The translations under genes and the position numbers were made by a program. 64,000 nt of DNA from assembly GCF_038806765.1 (NCBI RefSeq), contig NZ_CP152389.1, positions 806,001 to 870,000 on the forward strand, written 5' to 3'. Under the pieces are notes generated by a model that worked only from the letters and a program-made list of their open reading frames with translations, was not told the DNA's origin and did not search any database. The first letter of the stretch is position 1, and each line of letters starts with the position of its first letter. The DNA comes from Mucilaginibacter sp. CSA2-8R (GTDB taxonomy: Bacteria; Bacteroidota; Bacteroidia; Sphingobacteriales; Sphingobacteriaceae). Shown here in pieces: positions 18,451 through 26,797 of this stretch.

Positions 18451-18498
18451 TAAAACAAAAAATCTTCTGTACTTAAGTACAGAAGATTTTTTGTTTTA
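18451..18498 (+). terminator. 48-bp perfect palindrome, likely bidirectional terminator
   Basis: Two 24-bp arms pair perfectly with no spacer, centred at 18474/18475. The inner part is TCTTCTGTACTTAAGTACAG and the outer part has A and T runs. It lies 20 nt after the oxoamine synthase stop. Confidence 0.8.
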
Positions 18499-18810
18499 AG
18501 TACATATGCTTTGGGCATTTTTGGTGTGTCGAGAGACCCTAATTTATACTCAATCATCGTAAAAAAGCAATTTTACAATATTGGGCCATGGTAACCGGTA
18601 CTAAAATAAATGAGCATTTGTTAACAAACTTTAATTAATTGACTGCAAATGCTGTTATTATTTAATTAAAGTAAGTACTTACGTTATAAAGTGCCAAATT
18701 AGCCTCTAAACGCACTTTTTACCTAACAAATTTTTTTTTATTTGAAAAAACGCTTTAGATTAGCCTGAATTAAAACAATAAACCTCAGTTTTTTAAAAGG
18801 AGTATTTACA
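18499..18810. other. AT-rich leader region upstream of the Hc1 gene
   Basis: This 312-bp gap has no ORF of note. It contains an inverted pair AGCATTTG...CAAATGCT (about 18613-18650) and a GTGC/GCAC stem followed by TTTTT (about 18690-18720) that resembles a weak terminator or attenuator. The Hc1 promoter must lie here, but I cannot place it firmly. Confidence 0.4.
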
Positions 18811-18993
18811 ATGGAAAAATTTACACAAGTAAAGGAACTTATTGCATCTTTAGAAGGTGACGCCGACAAATTCTACAACAAAGGCAACAGTGCTGCAGGT
18901 ACTCGTGTACGTAAAGGTATGCAAGACCTGAAAAATCTAGCACAAGCTATTCGTTTAGAAGTTCAGGAGTCTAAAAACAAAGAAGAAAAATAA
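18811..18993 (+). CDS. Histone H1-like protein (Hc1 family)
   Basis: This 60-residue, lysine-rich helical protein (MEKFTQVKELIASLEGDADKF start) matches the short Hc1/histone H1-like proteins annotated across Bacteroidota. It contains NKGNSAAGTRVRKGMQDLKNLAQ and a charged tail. These proteins are assumed to bind DNA and compact the nucleoid, but function in this phylum is mostly inferred. A clear Shine-Dalgarno (AAAAGGAG) lies about 8 nt before the ATG, unusual for this genome and consistent with high expression. Confidence 0.85.
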   Translation: MEKFTQVKELIASLEGDADKFYNKGNSAAGTRVRKGMQDLKNLAQAIRLEVQESKNKEEK

Positions 18994-19020
18994 GCGGTAA
19001 TCTTTACTTAGTAATGCTAT

Positions 19021-19054
19021 AAAAAAAGCCAGTATGCAAATACCGGCTTTTTTT
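19021..19054. terminator. Bidirectional terminator between Hc1 gene and glyS
   Basis: An A-run, GCC-A-GTA, a 6-nt loop, TAC-C-GGC and a T-run form a hairpin with one mismatch. It serves both convergent genes. Confidence 0.8.
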
Positions 19055-19072
19055 ATGTTGTAAAAATTATAC

Positions 19073-20557
19073 TTATTTATTCAGCACGTTTTTCCAGCTC
19101 ACCAAATTGCCTATAATTTTTTCTAACTGGTCGGCAGGTACACGCTCTTGTGCCATGGTATCACGATGGCGGATGGTAACAGTATTATCCTCCAGTGTTT
19201 GATGGTCTACTGTAATACAGAAAGGTGTGCCAATGGCATCCTGGCGGCGGTAACGTTTGCCAATAGCATCTTTTTCTTCGTATTGTAAATTAAAATCTGC
19301 TTTTAAGCTATCCATAATTTCGCGGGCTTTTTCGGGTAGGCCGTCTTTCTTAGTAAGCGGAAAGATGGCAGCCTTTACCGGTGCCAGGCAAGGGTGCAGG
19401 CGTAATACCGTACGGCTGTCTTGCTTCTCTGCAGTACTTAAATCTTCTTCCTCGAAGGCATTAATCAGCGTTAATAAAAACATCCGGTCTAAACCTATTG
19501 AGGTTTCAATAACGTAAGGGATGTAGTTACCGTAAGGTTTGTTAGTGTCCGGATCAACCTCGGGGTCAAAATACTGCATTTTTTTACCCGAAAATTCTTG
19601 GTGCTGGCTCAGGTCAAAGTTGGTACGGCTATGTATACCTTCAACTTCTTTAAATCCGAACGGAAATTCAAATTCAATATCATAAGCGGCATCTGCATAA
19701 TGAGCCAGTTTAGCATGTTCGTGGTAACGGTATTTTTCGGGAGCGGTACCCAAAGCCAGGTGCCACTTTAAGCGGGCTTCTTTCCATTTATCAAACCACT
19801 CGCGCTGTGTGCCAGGTCTTACAAAAAACTGCATTTCCATTTGTTCAAACTCGCGCATGCGGATAATAAACTGCCGTGCAATAACCTCATTACGGAAAGC
19901 CTTACCTATTTGGGCAATACCAAACGGAATTTTCATCCGGCCTGATTTCTGCACGTTCAGGTAATTTACAAATATACCTTGCGCAGTTTCGGGGCGCAGG
20001 TAAATTTTGTCGGCATCATCAGCTACGGCCCCCATTTGGGTGCTAAACATAAGGTTAAATTGGCGTACCTCGGTCCAGTTGCGGGTACCACTAATAGGAC
20101 AGGCAATTTCGTGCTCCACAATCAAATCGCGCAAGCGGTTTAGGTCGTCAGCATTCAACGCATTGTTCAGTTCCAGTTGCAACTGTTCTGCCTTATCCGT
20201 TTTGCCATCTTTATCGTAACGGGCTATCCTGTCTTCCAATAATTGGTCGGCGCGGTAGCGTTTTTTCGAATCCTTGTTGTCAATCATCGGGTCATTAAAA
20301 CCTCCCACGTGACCGCTGGCTTCCCAAATTCTGGGGTGCATAAATATGGCCGAGTCAATACCCACGATGTTATCGTTTAACTGCACCATACTTTTCCACC
20401 AGTAGGCTTTCAGGTTATTTTTCAGCTCTGCGCCGTTTTGGCCGTAGTCATAAACAGCACTTAAACCATCATAAATTTCGCTGGAAGGGAATACAAAACC
20501 ATACTCCTTGGCATGGGCAATTACATTCTTAAACAGTTCGTCGGTATTTTTACTCAT
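19073..20557 (-). CDS. glyS: Glycyl-tRNA synthetase (homodimeric class II)
   Basis: This enzyme charges tRNA-Gly. The 494-residue protein begins with a typical dimeric glycyl-tRNA synthetase segment (IYDGLSAVYDYGQNGAELK). It carries class II motif 2 (FRNEVIARQFIIRMREFEQ) and motif 3 (YVIETSIGLDRMFL), and a C-terminal anticodon-binding domain starting near CLAPVKAAIFPL. The length fits the single-chain alpha2 form, not the two-subunit GlyQ/GlyS type, so the name glyQS is sometimes used. It converges on the Hc1 gene. Confidence 0.96.
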   Translation of the reverse strand: MSKNTDELFKNVIAHAKEYGFVFPSSEIYDGLSAVYDYGQNGAELKNNLKAYWWKSMVQLNDNIVGIDSAIFMHPRIWEASGHVGGFNDPMIDNKDSKKRYRADQLLEDRIARYDKDGKTDKAEQLQLELNNALNADDLNRLRDLIVEHEIACPISGTRNWTEVRQFNLMFSTQMGAVADDADKIYLRPETAQGIFVNYLNVQKSGRMKIPFGIAQIGKAFRNEVIARQFIIRMREFEQMEMQFFVRPGTQREWFDKWKEARLKWHLALGTAPEKYRYHEHAKLAHYADAAYDIEFEFPFGFKEVEGIHSRTNFDLSQHQEFSGKKMQYFDPEVDPDTNKPYGNYIPYVIETSIGLDRMFLLTLINAFEEEDLSTAEKQDSRTVLRLHPCLAPVKAAIFPLTKKDGLPEKAREIMDSLKADFNLQYEEKDAIGKRYRRQDAIGTPFCITVDHQTLEDNTVTIRHRDTMAQERVPADQLEKIIGNLVSWKNVLNK

Positions 20558-20691
20558 AACGAGTCAAAGATATGCATAGTCTATATTTTTAGTAGATACA
20601 AAAACAGCGTTATTAAAAAATACTACTGAATAAATATTGTGTAAACCATAGTGCAGGCCAATATCAGTGTTTACTGCCCTTTAACATGACA

Positions 20692-20720
20692 TTGATTTTA
20701 AGTTCTATTAACTAATTTTG
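20692..20720 (+). promoter_or_regulatory. Promoter of apt with very short leader
   Basis: TTG at 20692, an 18-bp spacer and the -7 box TAATTTTG (20713-20720) match the Bacteroidota consensus. The apt ATG follows only 5 nt later, so the transcript is probably leaderless or nearly so. Confidence 0.65.
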
Positions 20721-20725
20721 CCGCC

Positions 20726-21253
20726 ATGATTGAACAGCAAATCAAGGACGCTATACGCGATGTTCCAGATTTTCCGAAACCCGGAATTGTATTTAAAGAT
20801 ATCACCACCATACTTAAAGACCCTGCACTTTGCCAGTTGATTGTAGACGAATTTGTAATGCACTTGCAGGGTTTACAGATAGATGCGGTGGCGGGTGTGG
20901 AGAGCCGCGGCTTTTTGTTTGGTGTGCAGCTGGCCGGTAAGTTGGGTGTACCTTTTATCCCTATCCGCAAGGCCGGTAAGCTCCCCTACAAAGTTCATCA
21001 AAAAGAGTACGACCTGGAGTACGGATCGGCAACCATCGAAATGCATGCCGACGCTTTTGAGCCCGGCCAGTGCATATTAATACACGATGACCTGCTGGCA
21101 ACCGGCGGAACAGTAACGGCGGCCAGTGAACTCATTACCGATATGGGCGGCGTTGTAGCTGGTTTTTCGTTTATTGTTGGCCTGAATTTTTTAAACGGGA
21201 AAGAGAAAATTGCGCCCTTAAGCAATAGGATTGTTGTGCTGGCAGAATACTAA
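20726..21253 (+). CDS. apt: Adenine phosphoribosyltransferase
   Basis: Apt salvages adenine by transferring it to PRPP to form AMP. The 175-residue product shows IRDVPDFPKPGIVFKDIT at the N-terminus, AGVESRGFLFG, and the PRPP-binding ILIHDDLLATGGTVTAA near residues 118-134. Length and motifs are typical. It stands alone, divergent from glyS, with a near-leaderless promoter. A small CTGCTA/TAGCAG hairpin follows the stop. Confidence 0.97.
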   Translation: MIEQQIKDAIRDVPDFPKPGIVFKDITTILKDPALCQLIVDEFVMHLQGLQIDAVAGVESRGFLFGVQLAGKLGVPFIPIRKAGKLPYKVHQKEYDLEYGSATIEMHADAFEPGQCILIHDDLLATGGTVTAASELITDMGGVVAGFSFIVGLNFLNGKEKIAPLSNRIVVLAEY

Positions 21254-21416
21254 CCTGCTAACAAATAGCAGATATTCCGTGTGCTGATTAACTATAAAAA
21301 CGGCTTTGAAGGATGGCTGAAATCCTGAATCAGGATGCGGCATGATAGCGCTTTGGCTGATTATGTATTATAATCGTGGCGTTACGGTTGCCATAAAGGC
21401 AATTTTAGCCAGCAAT

Positions 21417-21461
21417 TAATGACAAGTTTATTTAAACAATACTTAAATAAACTTGTCATTA
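21417..21461. repeat. Perfect 19-bp inverted repeat upstream of sucA
   Basis: The arms (21417-21435 and 21443-21461, core GACAAGTTTATTTAA) pair perfectly around a 7-nt loop. No U-run follows, so it is not an ordinary terminator. An operator or a mobile-element remnant is possible. Confidence 0.7.
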
Positions 21462-21534
21462 TAAAATTCAGCAAAATATAATAATTCAGCACATCAATTG
21501 CAAATTTAACCGTGTAAGTTACGTCTTATATTGT

Positions 21535-21542
21535 TAGTTTTG
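21535..21542 (+). promoter_or_regulatory. Candidate -7 box of sucA
   Basis: TAGTTTTG fits TAnnTTTG and lies 25 nt before the sucA ATG. The -33 region is weak. Confidence 0.45.
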
Positions 21543-21567
21543 TACCGTTTTACAGATTGGTATTCAG

Positions 21568-24381
21568 ATGGATCGTTTAACTTACGTCAATAGCGGAAAC
21601 GCTGCCTATATAGATTCCTTGTACGAAGCATATAAACAAGACCCCGAATCGGTTGATTACGGATGGCAAAAGTTTTTTGAAGGCTTCGATTTCGGTCAAG
21701 GATCTGCACCCAAAGCTGCTGCTGCAACAGATGCTGCCGGCGCACCCGAGCATGTTTTAAAAGAAATAAACGTGCTTAACATGATAAACGGTTACCGCAG
21801 CCGCGGCCACTTGTTTACCAAAACCAACCCCGTACGCGACCGCCGCAAGTATTACCCCGGTAAAGAGTTAGAAACTTTTGGTTTAAGCGATGCCGACCTT
21901 GACACTGTATTTAATGCTGGTGTCGAATTAGGTTTAGGCCCTGCAAAACTGCGCGATATCCGCCAGTTACTGGAAGATACTTATTGCCAGGCTATAGGTG
22001 CGGAGTATAAATACATCCGCAACCCAATAAAAACCAAATGGTTTGAAGAGCGGATGGAAAGTAAACGTAATAAACCATCGTTTACTGGCGAAGAGAAAAA
22101 ACGCATCCTTAAAAAGCTGAACGAAGCCGTAGGCTTTGAAAACTTTTTAGGTACTAAATTTTTAGGTCAGAAACGTTTTTCGCTCGAAGGTGCCGAGGCT
22201 TTGATTCCGGCTTTAGATTCGGTAATCGAAAAAGGAGCTGAGTTAGGGATCGAAGAATTTACCATTGGTATGGCTCACCGCGGCCGCTTAAATGTTTTGG
22301 CCAATATTATGGGCAAAACCTATAAAGAGATTTTTGGTGAGTTTGAAGGTAAAAATTACGATCTGGAATCGACATTTGGTGGCGACGTTAAATACCACTT
22401 AGGTTTTTCAACAGATATTGCTACTTCAAACGGTAAAAAGATTCACTTAAGCCTTTGTCCAAACCCATCGCACCTTGAAGCCGTTGACCCTGTGGTTGAA
22501 GGCATTACCCGTGCCAAAATTGATAGCAAGTACAACAGCGACCACGATAAAATTGCACCAATATTAATACATGGTGATGCTTCTGTAGCAGGCCAGGGTA
22601 TTATTTATGAGGTATTGCAAATGGAAAAGCTGGACGGTTATAAAACCGGTGGTACAGTGCATTTGGTAATTAACAACCAAATTGGATTTACTACTAACTA
22701 CAAAGATGCCCGTTCGAGCACCTACTGTACCGATATCGCTAAAACGGTACTGTCGCCGGTGTTCCACGTAAATGGTGATGATGCCGAGGCTTTGGTATAC
22801 ACTATTAACCTGGCTATGGAGTATCGTCAGGAGTTTAACGAGGACGTTTTTATAGATATTTTGTGTTACCGTCGTTACGGTCACAACGAGTCTGACGAGC
22901 CTAAGTTTACGCAGCCGGTGTTATACAAAGCCATTGAGGCCCACGCTAACCCGCGCGAAATTTATTATCAGAAATTACTGGCCGAAGGCAGCATCAGTGC
23001 TGACGAAGCTAAGGAGATGGAAAAATCTTTCCGCGACCTGCTGCAAAAGCAACTGGACGAAACTAAAGCCGAAGCCCGTGTTGAGGGCGGTAACCAGATG
23101 TTTGCCGGTTCATGGCAGGGATTGCACTTACCAACCAAAGCCGAGGTGTATGCTACTTCGGATACTGCAATAAGCGAAGGAGAGTTATTAGAGCTTGGAA
23201 AAAAACTGACTGATCTGCCATCTGACAAGCAGTTCTTCAAAAAAATTGAGAAACTGTTTGACGATCGTCGTAAGATGGTTAACGAAACCAAGACATTTGA
23301 CTGGGCAATGGGCGAGTTACTTGCTTATGCTTCGTTACTTAAAGAAGGCCACACTGTGCGCCTGAGTGGTGAAGACGTTAAGCGTGGTACTTTCTCGCAT
23401 CGCCATGCCGTAGTAACCTTGCCGGATACTGACGAAGAGTATACCCCAATGAATACCTTGGGTACCGATGCTAAATTTTACATCTATAACTCTTTACTGT
23501 CTGAGTATGGTGTGTTAGGGTATGAATATGGTTATGCCCTGGCTAACCCTAATGCCTTAACTATTTGGGAAGCACAATTTGGTGACTTTGTAAACGGTGC
23601 GCAAATTATTGTTGACCAGTACCTTGTAAGTGCTGAAACCAAATGGCAACGCGGTAATGGTTTAGTAATGTTGCTGCCGCACGGTTATGAAGGTCAGGGC
23701 CCTGAGCACTCATCAGCACGTATTGAGCGTTTTATGGAGCTTTGTGCTGATAATAATATTCAGGTAGCCAACTGTACTACGCCGGCTAACTTCTTCCATA
23801 TATTACGTCGACAGCTGCATCGTGATTTCCGTAAGCCTTTAGTGGTGTTTTCACCAAAAAGCTTACTACGTCATCCGGCTTGCGTATCAAAATTAGAAGA
23901 CTTTACCCAAGGTAAATTTGAGGAAGTAATTGATGATGCTTATGCACAGGATGCTGCAAGAGTAACCCGTGTGCTTTTCTGTAGCGGTAAAATTTACTAT
24001 GAATTACTGGAGAAACAGCAAGCAGACAAACGTACTGATATAGCTATTGTACGTGTTGAGCAGCTTTACCCAACTCCGGTGTTGGAAATGGAAGCAATTA
24101 AAGCGAAATATTCTAATGCCAGTGACTTTGTTTGGGTACAAGAAGAACCAGAAAACATGGGTGCATGGCCGTTTATGCTGCGCAAATTCCGCAAGAGCGA
24201 GTTGCAGTTAGATGTAATTTCGCGTAAAGAAGCTGCCAGCACTGCCACAGGTTATGCTAAACAACATGCTAAACAACAGTTGTACATCATCAGCAAAGCA
24301 TTTGAAGCGCCAGTAAGCGAAGGTCAAAAAGAAAATGTAAAACAAACAGCCAAAAAAATGGCTGAAACAAACGCAGACTAA
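21568..24381 (+). CDS. sucA: 2-oxoglutarate dehydrogenase E1 component
   Basis: E1 is the thiamine-diphosphate-dependent decarboxylase of the 2-oxoglutarate dehydrogenase complex (TCA cycle). The 937-residue product has the E1o N-terminal segment (YIDSLYEAYKQDPESVDYGW) that contacts E2/E3, GMAHRGRLNVLANIMGK, HGDASVAGQGIIYE and the C-terminal HGYEGQGPEHSSARIERF. Length is normal. It precedes odhB by 117 nt in the same direction, so the pair is probably co-expressed. E3 (lpd) is not in the window. Confidence 0.97.
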   Translation: MDRLTYVNSGNAAYIDSLYEAYKQDPESVDYGWQKFFEGFDFGQGSAPKAAAATDAAGAPEHVLKEINVLNMINGYRSRGHLFTKTNPVRDRRKYYPGKELETFGLSDADLDTVFNAGVELGLGPAKLRDIRQLLEDTYCQAIGAEYKYIRNPIKTKWFEERMESKRNKPSFTGEEKKRILKKLNEAVGFENFLGTKFLGQKRFSLEGAEALIPALDSVIEKGAELGIEEFTIGMAHRGRLNVLANIMGKTYKEIFGEFEGKNYDLESTFGGDVKYHLGFSTDIATSNGKKIHLSLCPNPSHLEAVDPVVEGITRAKIDSKYNSDHDKIAPILIHGDASVAGQGIIYEVLQMEKLDGYKTGGTVHLVINNQIGFTTNYKDARSSTYCTDIAKTVLSPVFHVNGDDAEALVYTINLAMEYRQEFNEDVFIDILCYRRYGHNESDEPKFTQPVLYKAIEAHANPREIYYQKLLAEGSISADEAKEMEKSFRDLLQKQLDETKAEARVEGGNQMFAGSWQGLHLPTKAEVYATSDTAISEGELLELGKKLTDLPSDKQFFKKIEKLFDDRRKMVNETKTFDWAMGELLAYASLLKEGHTVRLSGEDVKRGTFSHRHAVVTLPDTDEEYTPMNTLGTDAKFYIYNSLLSEYGVLGYEYGYALANPNALTIWEAQFGDFVNGAQIIVDQYLVSAETKWQRGNGLVMLLPHGYEGQGPEHSSARIERFMELCADNNIQVANCTTPANFFHILRRQLHRDFRKPLVVFSPKSLLRHPACVSKLEDFTQGKFEEVIDDAYAQDAARVTRVLFCSGKIYYELLEKQQADKRTDIAIVRVEQLYPTPVLEMEAIKAKYSNASDFVWVQEEPENMGAWPFMLRKFRKSELQLDVISRKEAASTATGYAKQHAKQQLYIISKAFEAPVSEGQKENVKQTAKKMAETNAD

Positions 24382-24400
24382 CTGGTAACAGCTTAATATT

Positions 24401-24452
24401 AGCCAGAGTAAAATATACAAGTGCCTTAAAGCACTGTTATTTTACTCTGGCT
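24401..24452. repeat. Nested inverted repeat between sucA and odhB
   Basis: Outer 15-bp arms (AGCCAGAGTAAAATA and its exact complement) at 24401-24415 and 24438-24452 enclose an inner AGTGC/GCACT stem at 24420-24435. No T-run follows. It could be a processing or stability hairpin, or an imperfect attenuator tuning the E1:E2 ratio. Confidence 0.65.
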
Positions 24453-24498
24453 GCGTAATTATCTGTATATCCAAAAATAATACAACTTAAAACACAAT

Positions 24499-26085
24499 AT
24501 GAGTTTAGAGATCAAAGTTCCGCCGGTGGGCGAGTCAATCACTGAGGTTACCTTGTCGCGCTGGATTAAAAAAGACGGCGATGCAGTTGAAATGGACGAA
24601 GTAATTGCTGAATTGGAGTCAGACAAAGCTACGTTTGAACTAACTGCCGAAAGTGCCGGAACTTTAAAAACGGTAGCTGCCGAAGGCGATACATTGCCTA
24701 TTGGCGCTGTTGTAGCCAATATTGAAGGCGAGGGTGCTAAAGCTACCGCGCCGATTAATAAGAGTGCGGCCGCTGCTGCCGACGAAAGTGCCCCAGGTCA
24801 GCGCACCGATCGTCCGGAATCAGCTCCGGCTGCTGCGCCTGCTGCCGAAAGTAAAACTATTGAAATTAAAGTTCCGCCGGTAGGCGAGTCTATCACCGAA
24901 GTAACCTTATCGCGCTGGATCAAAAAAGACGGTGAGCAGGTTGAAATGGACGAAGCCATTGCTGAACTGGAATCTGATAAAGCCACGTTTGAGTTAACTG
25001 CCGAGAGCGCAGGTACCTTAAAAACCATGGCTGCCGAAGGTGATGTGTTGGCTATTGGTGCTGTGGTATGTGCAATTACCGGTGGTGGTGCCGCTCCGGC
25101 TGCAGCCCCTGCTAATAATCAGCCTGCTGCTTCACAACCTGCTGCTCAGTCTGCACCTGCTGCTGCACAAGGCAGTTATGCTGCTGGTACACCATCACCT
25201 GCTGCCGGTAAAATACTGGCCGAAAAAGGCGTTAGTACAGAGAGTGTAAACGGTACCGGCGTAGGTGGCCGTATCACTAAAGAAGATGCCCTGAATGCAC
25301 AGAAACCTGCCGCCGCATCTTCATCTGCACCAAAAGTAACTCCGCAAACAGCTCAAACGCAACCTGCTGCAGTTACCACCGGAACCCGTGCCGAGCGTCG
25401 CGAAAAGATGACTTCGTTACGTAAAACCGTAGCTAAACGCCTGGTGGCCGTTAAAAACGAAACTGCCATGTTAACTACCTTTAATGAGGTAGATATGCAG
25501 CCAATCATGGACCTGCGTGGTAAATACAAAGATAAATTTAAAGAAAAACACGGTGTTGGCTTAGGCTTTATGTCGTTTTTCACCAAAGCAGTTTGTGTTG
25601 CTTTGCAAGAGTGGCCTGCTGTAGGAGCCCGTATTGATGGTGAAGAAGTTGTTTATAGCAATTTTGCCGATATCTCTATCGCAGTATCAGCGCCTAAAGG
25701 TTTAGTTGTTCCTATCATCCGTAACGCGGATGCGATGAGCCTGGCCGAGATTGAGAAGGCTGTAGTTACCCTGGCCGGTAAAGCCCGCGAAAATAAATTG
25801 ACTATTGAGGATATGACCGGCGGTACCTTTACCATCACTAATGGTGGTGTGTTCGGTTCCATGTTGTCAACCCCGATTATCAACGCACCGCAATCGGCTA
25901 TCTTAGGTATGCACAATATCATTGAGCGCCCTATAGCGTTAAATGGTCAGGTAGTAATTCGCCCAATGATGTACCTTGCCCTATCATACGATCACCGTAT
26001 TGTTGACGGCCGTGAGTCGGTGAGTTTCCTGGTACGTGTTAAACAATTGCTGGAAGACCCTGCACGTTTGCTGTTAGGTGTTTAA
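24499..26085 (+). CDS. odhB: Dihydrolipoyl succinyltransferase (E2) with two lipoyl domains
   Basis: This is the E2 core of 2-oxoglutarate dehydrogenase, which moves the succinyl group from lipoate to CoA. The 528-residue product has two nearly identical lipoyl domains (about 1-78 and 124-202), each with the lipoylation motif [10 protein letters not shown]. Alanine/proline-rich linkers follow, then a peripheral-subunit binding domain (about 230-262, [14 protein letters not shown]) and the catalytic domain. The active site SYDHRIVDG sits near residue 497. E. coli E2o has one lipoyl domain, so the duplication is notable. The symbol sucB is also used. Confidence 0.95.
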   Translation: MSLEIKVPPVGESITEVTLSRWIKKDGDAVEMDEVIAELESDKATFELTAESAGTLKTVAAEGDTLPIGAVVANIEGEGAKATAPINKSAAAAADESAPGQRTDRPESAPAAAPAAESKTIEIKVPPVGESITEVTLSRWIKKDGEQVEMDEAIAELESDKATFELTAESAGTLKTMAAEGDVLAIGAVVCAITGGGAAPAAAPANNQPAASQPAAQSAPAAAQGSYAAGTPSPAAGKILAEKGVSTESVNGTGVGGRITKEDALNAQKPAAASSSAPKVTPQTAQTQPAAVTTGTRAERREKMTSLRKTVAKRLVAVKNETAMLTTFNEVDMQPIMDLRGKYKDKFKEKHGVGLGFMSFFTKAVCVALQEWPAVGARIDGEEVVYSNFADISIAVSAPKGLVVPIIRNADAMSLAEIEKAVVTLAGKARENKLTIEDMTGGTFTITNGGVFGSMLSTPIINAPQSAILGMHNIIERPIALNGQVVIRPMMYLALSYDHRIVDGRESVSFLVRVKQLLEDPARLLLGV

Positions 26086-26107
26086 GTTGATCTTCCTTTT
26101 ATAAAAC

Positions 26108-26140
26108 AAAATGCCCGGCATATCGTCGGGCATTTTGCTT
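26108..26140. terminator. Terminator after odhB
   Basis: AAAATGCCCG pairs exactly with CGGGCATTTT (arms 26108-26117 and 26127-26136), followed by T-rich sequence. A/T runs on both sides suit both convergent genes. Confidence 0.85.
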
Positions 26141-26173
26141 TTATAAAGTATTTAATAAAGCACCAGCTTTAAC

Positions 26174-26641
26174 TTAGCGGGATGCTAAACGGTCTGAATC
26201 TTGTTTAGTGAAGGTGTACGTAATAACACGCGTAAAGTGATCACCTGCCGGGCCATCCGCTATTTTAATTTGGCCGGCGTAACCCTCATAGCCGCTAAGC
26301 AGGCGCACGGTAATCAGGCTTTTTATTCCGTTTTGTTCCACTTCATAAAAATGGTCGGCAAAACTGTCTATATCGGGTTGCGCTGTTACCTTATCAACCT
26401 TGTATATGTTCTTGGTTTTGTAATTATCCGTGTAGTAAAGTATAGAATCTTTAAATACATGCAATGCTATTGCTTGCTGTGGTAGGTTTACCCAATCACG
26501 CGTGATGTCAAGCTTTTGCGTTTCGTTATTCCAGGCTTCTGTGCGCATGGAGGTGCACAAAAAATAACCTTTTTCAATAGCTTGGGCACTGCAAAGGCTG
26601 TTTAGGCCATACACTAAAAACAAGGTGATTAAAAGTCTCAT
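26174..26641 (-). CDS. Small exported protein of unknown function
   Basis: I do not recognise this 155-residue protein. It starts with a clear signal peptide (MRLLITLFLVYGLNSLCSAQA, cleavage probably after SAQA), so it should be periplasmic or surface-bound. The mature part, about 135 residues, is mixed alpha/beta in appearance with many polar residues. It has no cysteine pattern beyond one near the N-terminus. It lies between odhB (convergent) and an XRE regulator (divergent), with no obvious functional link. Confidence 0.7.
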   Translation of the reverse strand: MRLLITLFLVYGLNSLCSAQAIEKGYFLCTSMRTEAWNNETQKLDITRDWVNLPQQAIALHVFKDSILYYTDNYKTKNIYKVDKVTAQPDIDSFADHFYEVEQNGIKSLITVRLLSGYEGYAGQIKIADGPAGDHFTRVITYTFTKQDSDRLASR

Positions 26642-26771
26642 AGCATGATATGTTAAGCAAGTCGTTTAAAGTTCGATATTTTTACTCTAAATAATGCATA
26701 GTGCCTAAAAATGAGTTATATGTCGTAAAGATGTCGTTAAAAATTCGCAACTTATAAATGCAATCTTGCTA

Positions 26772-26779
26772 TACATTTG
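26772..26779 (+). promoter_or_regulatory. -7 box of the XRE gene
   Basis: TACATTTG matches the consensus exactly and lies 18 nt before the ATG at 26798. Its position rules out a start at the TTG that it contains. Confidence 0.55.
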
Positions 26780-26797
26780 AAGCAAAAACCTAAATTT

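Larger units (their letters stand above)
21254..21567. other. Structured intergenic region between apt and sucA
   Basis: This 314-bp gap is non-coding by my reading. It holds a 6-bp hairpin just after apt (21255-21271), a striking 19-bp inverted repeat (21417-21461) and a -7 box TAGTTTTG at 21535-21542 that probably serves sucA. Confidence 0.55.

Noticed and set aside
18451..18498. Palindrome considered as part of a CRISPR array or attachment site
   Set aside because: Single copy, no spacers, no integrase or mobile genes.
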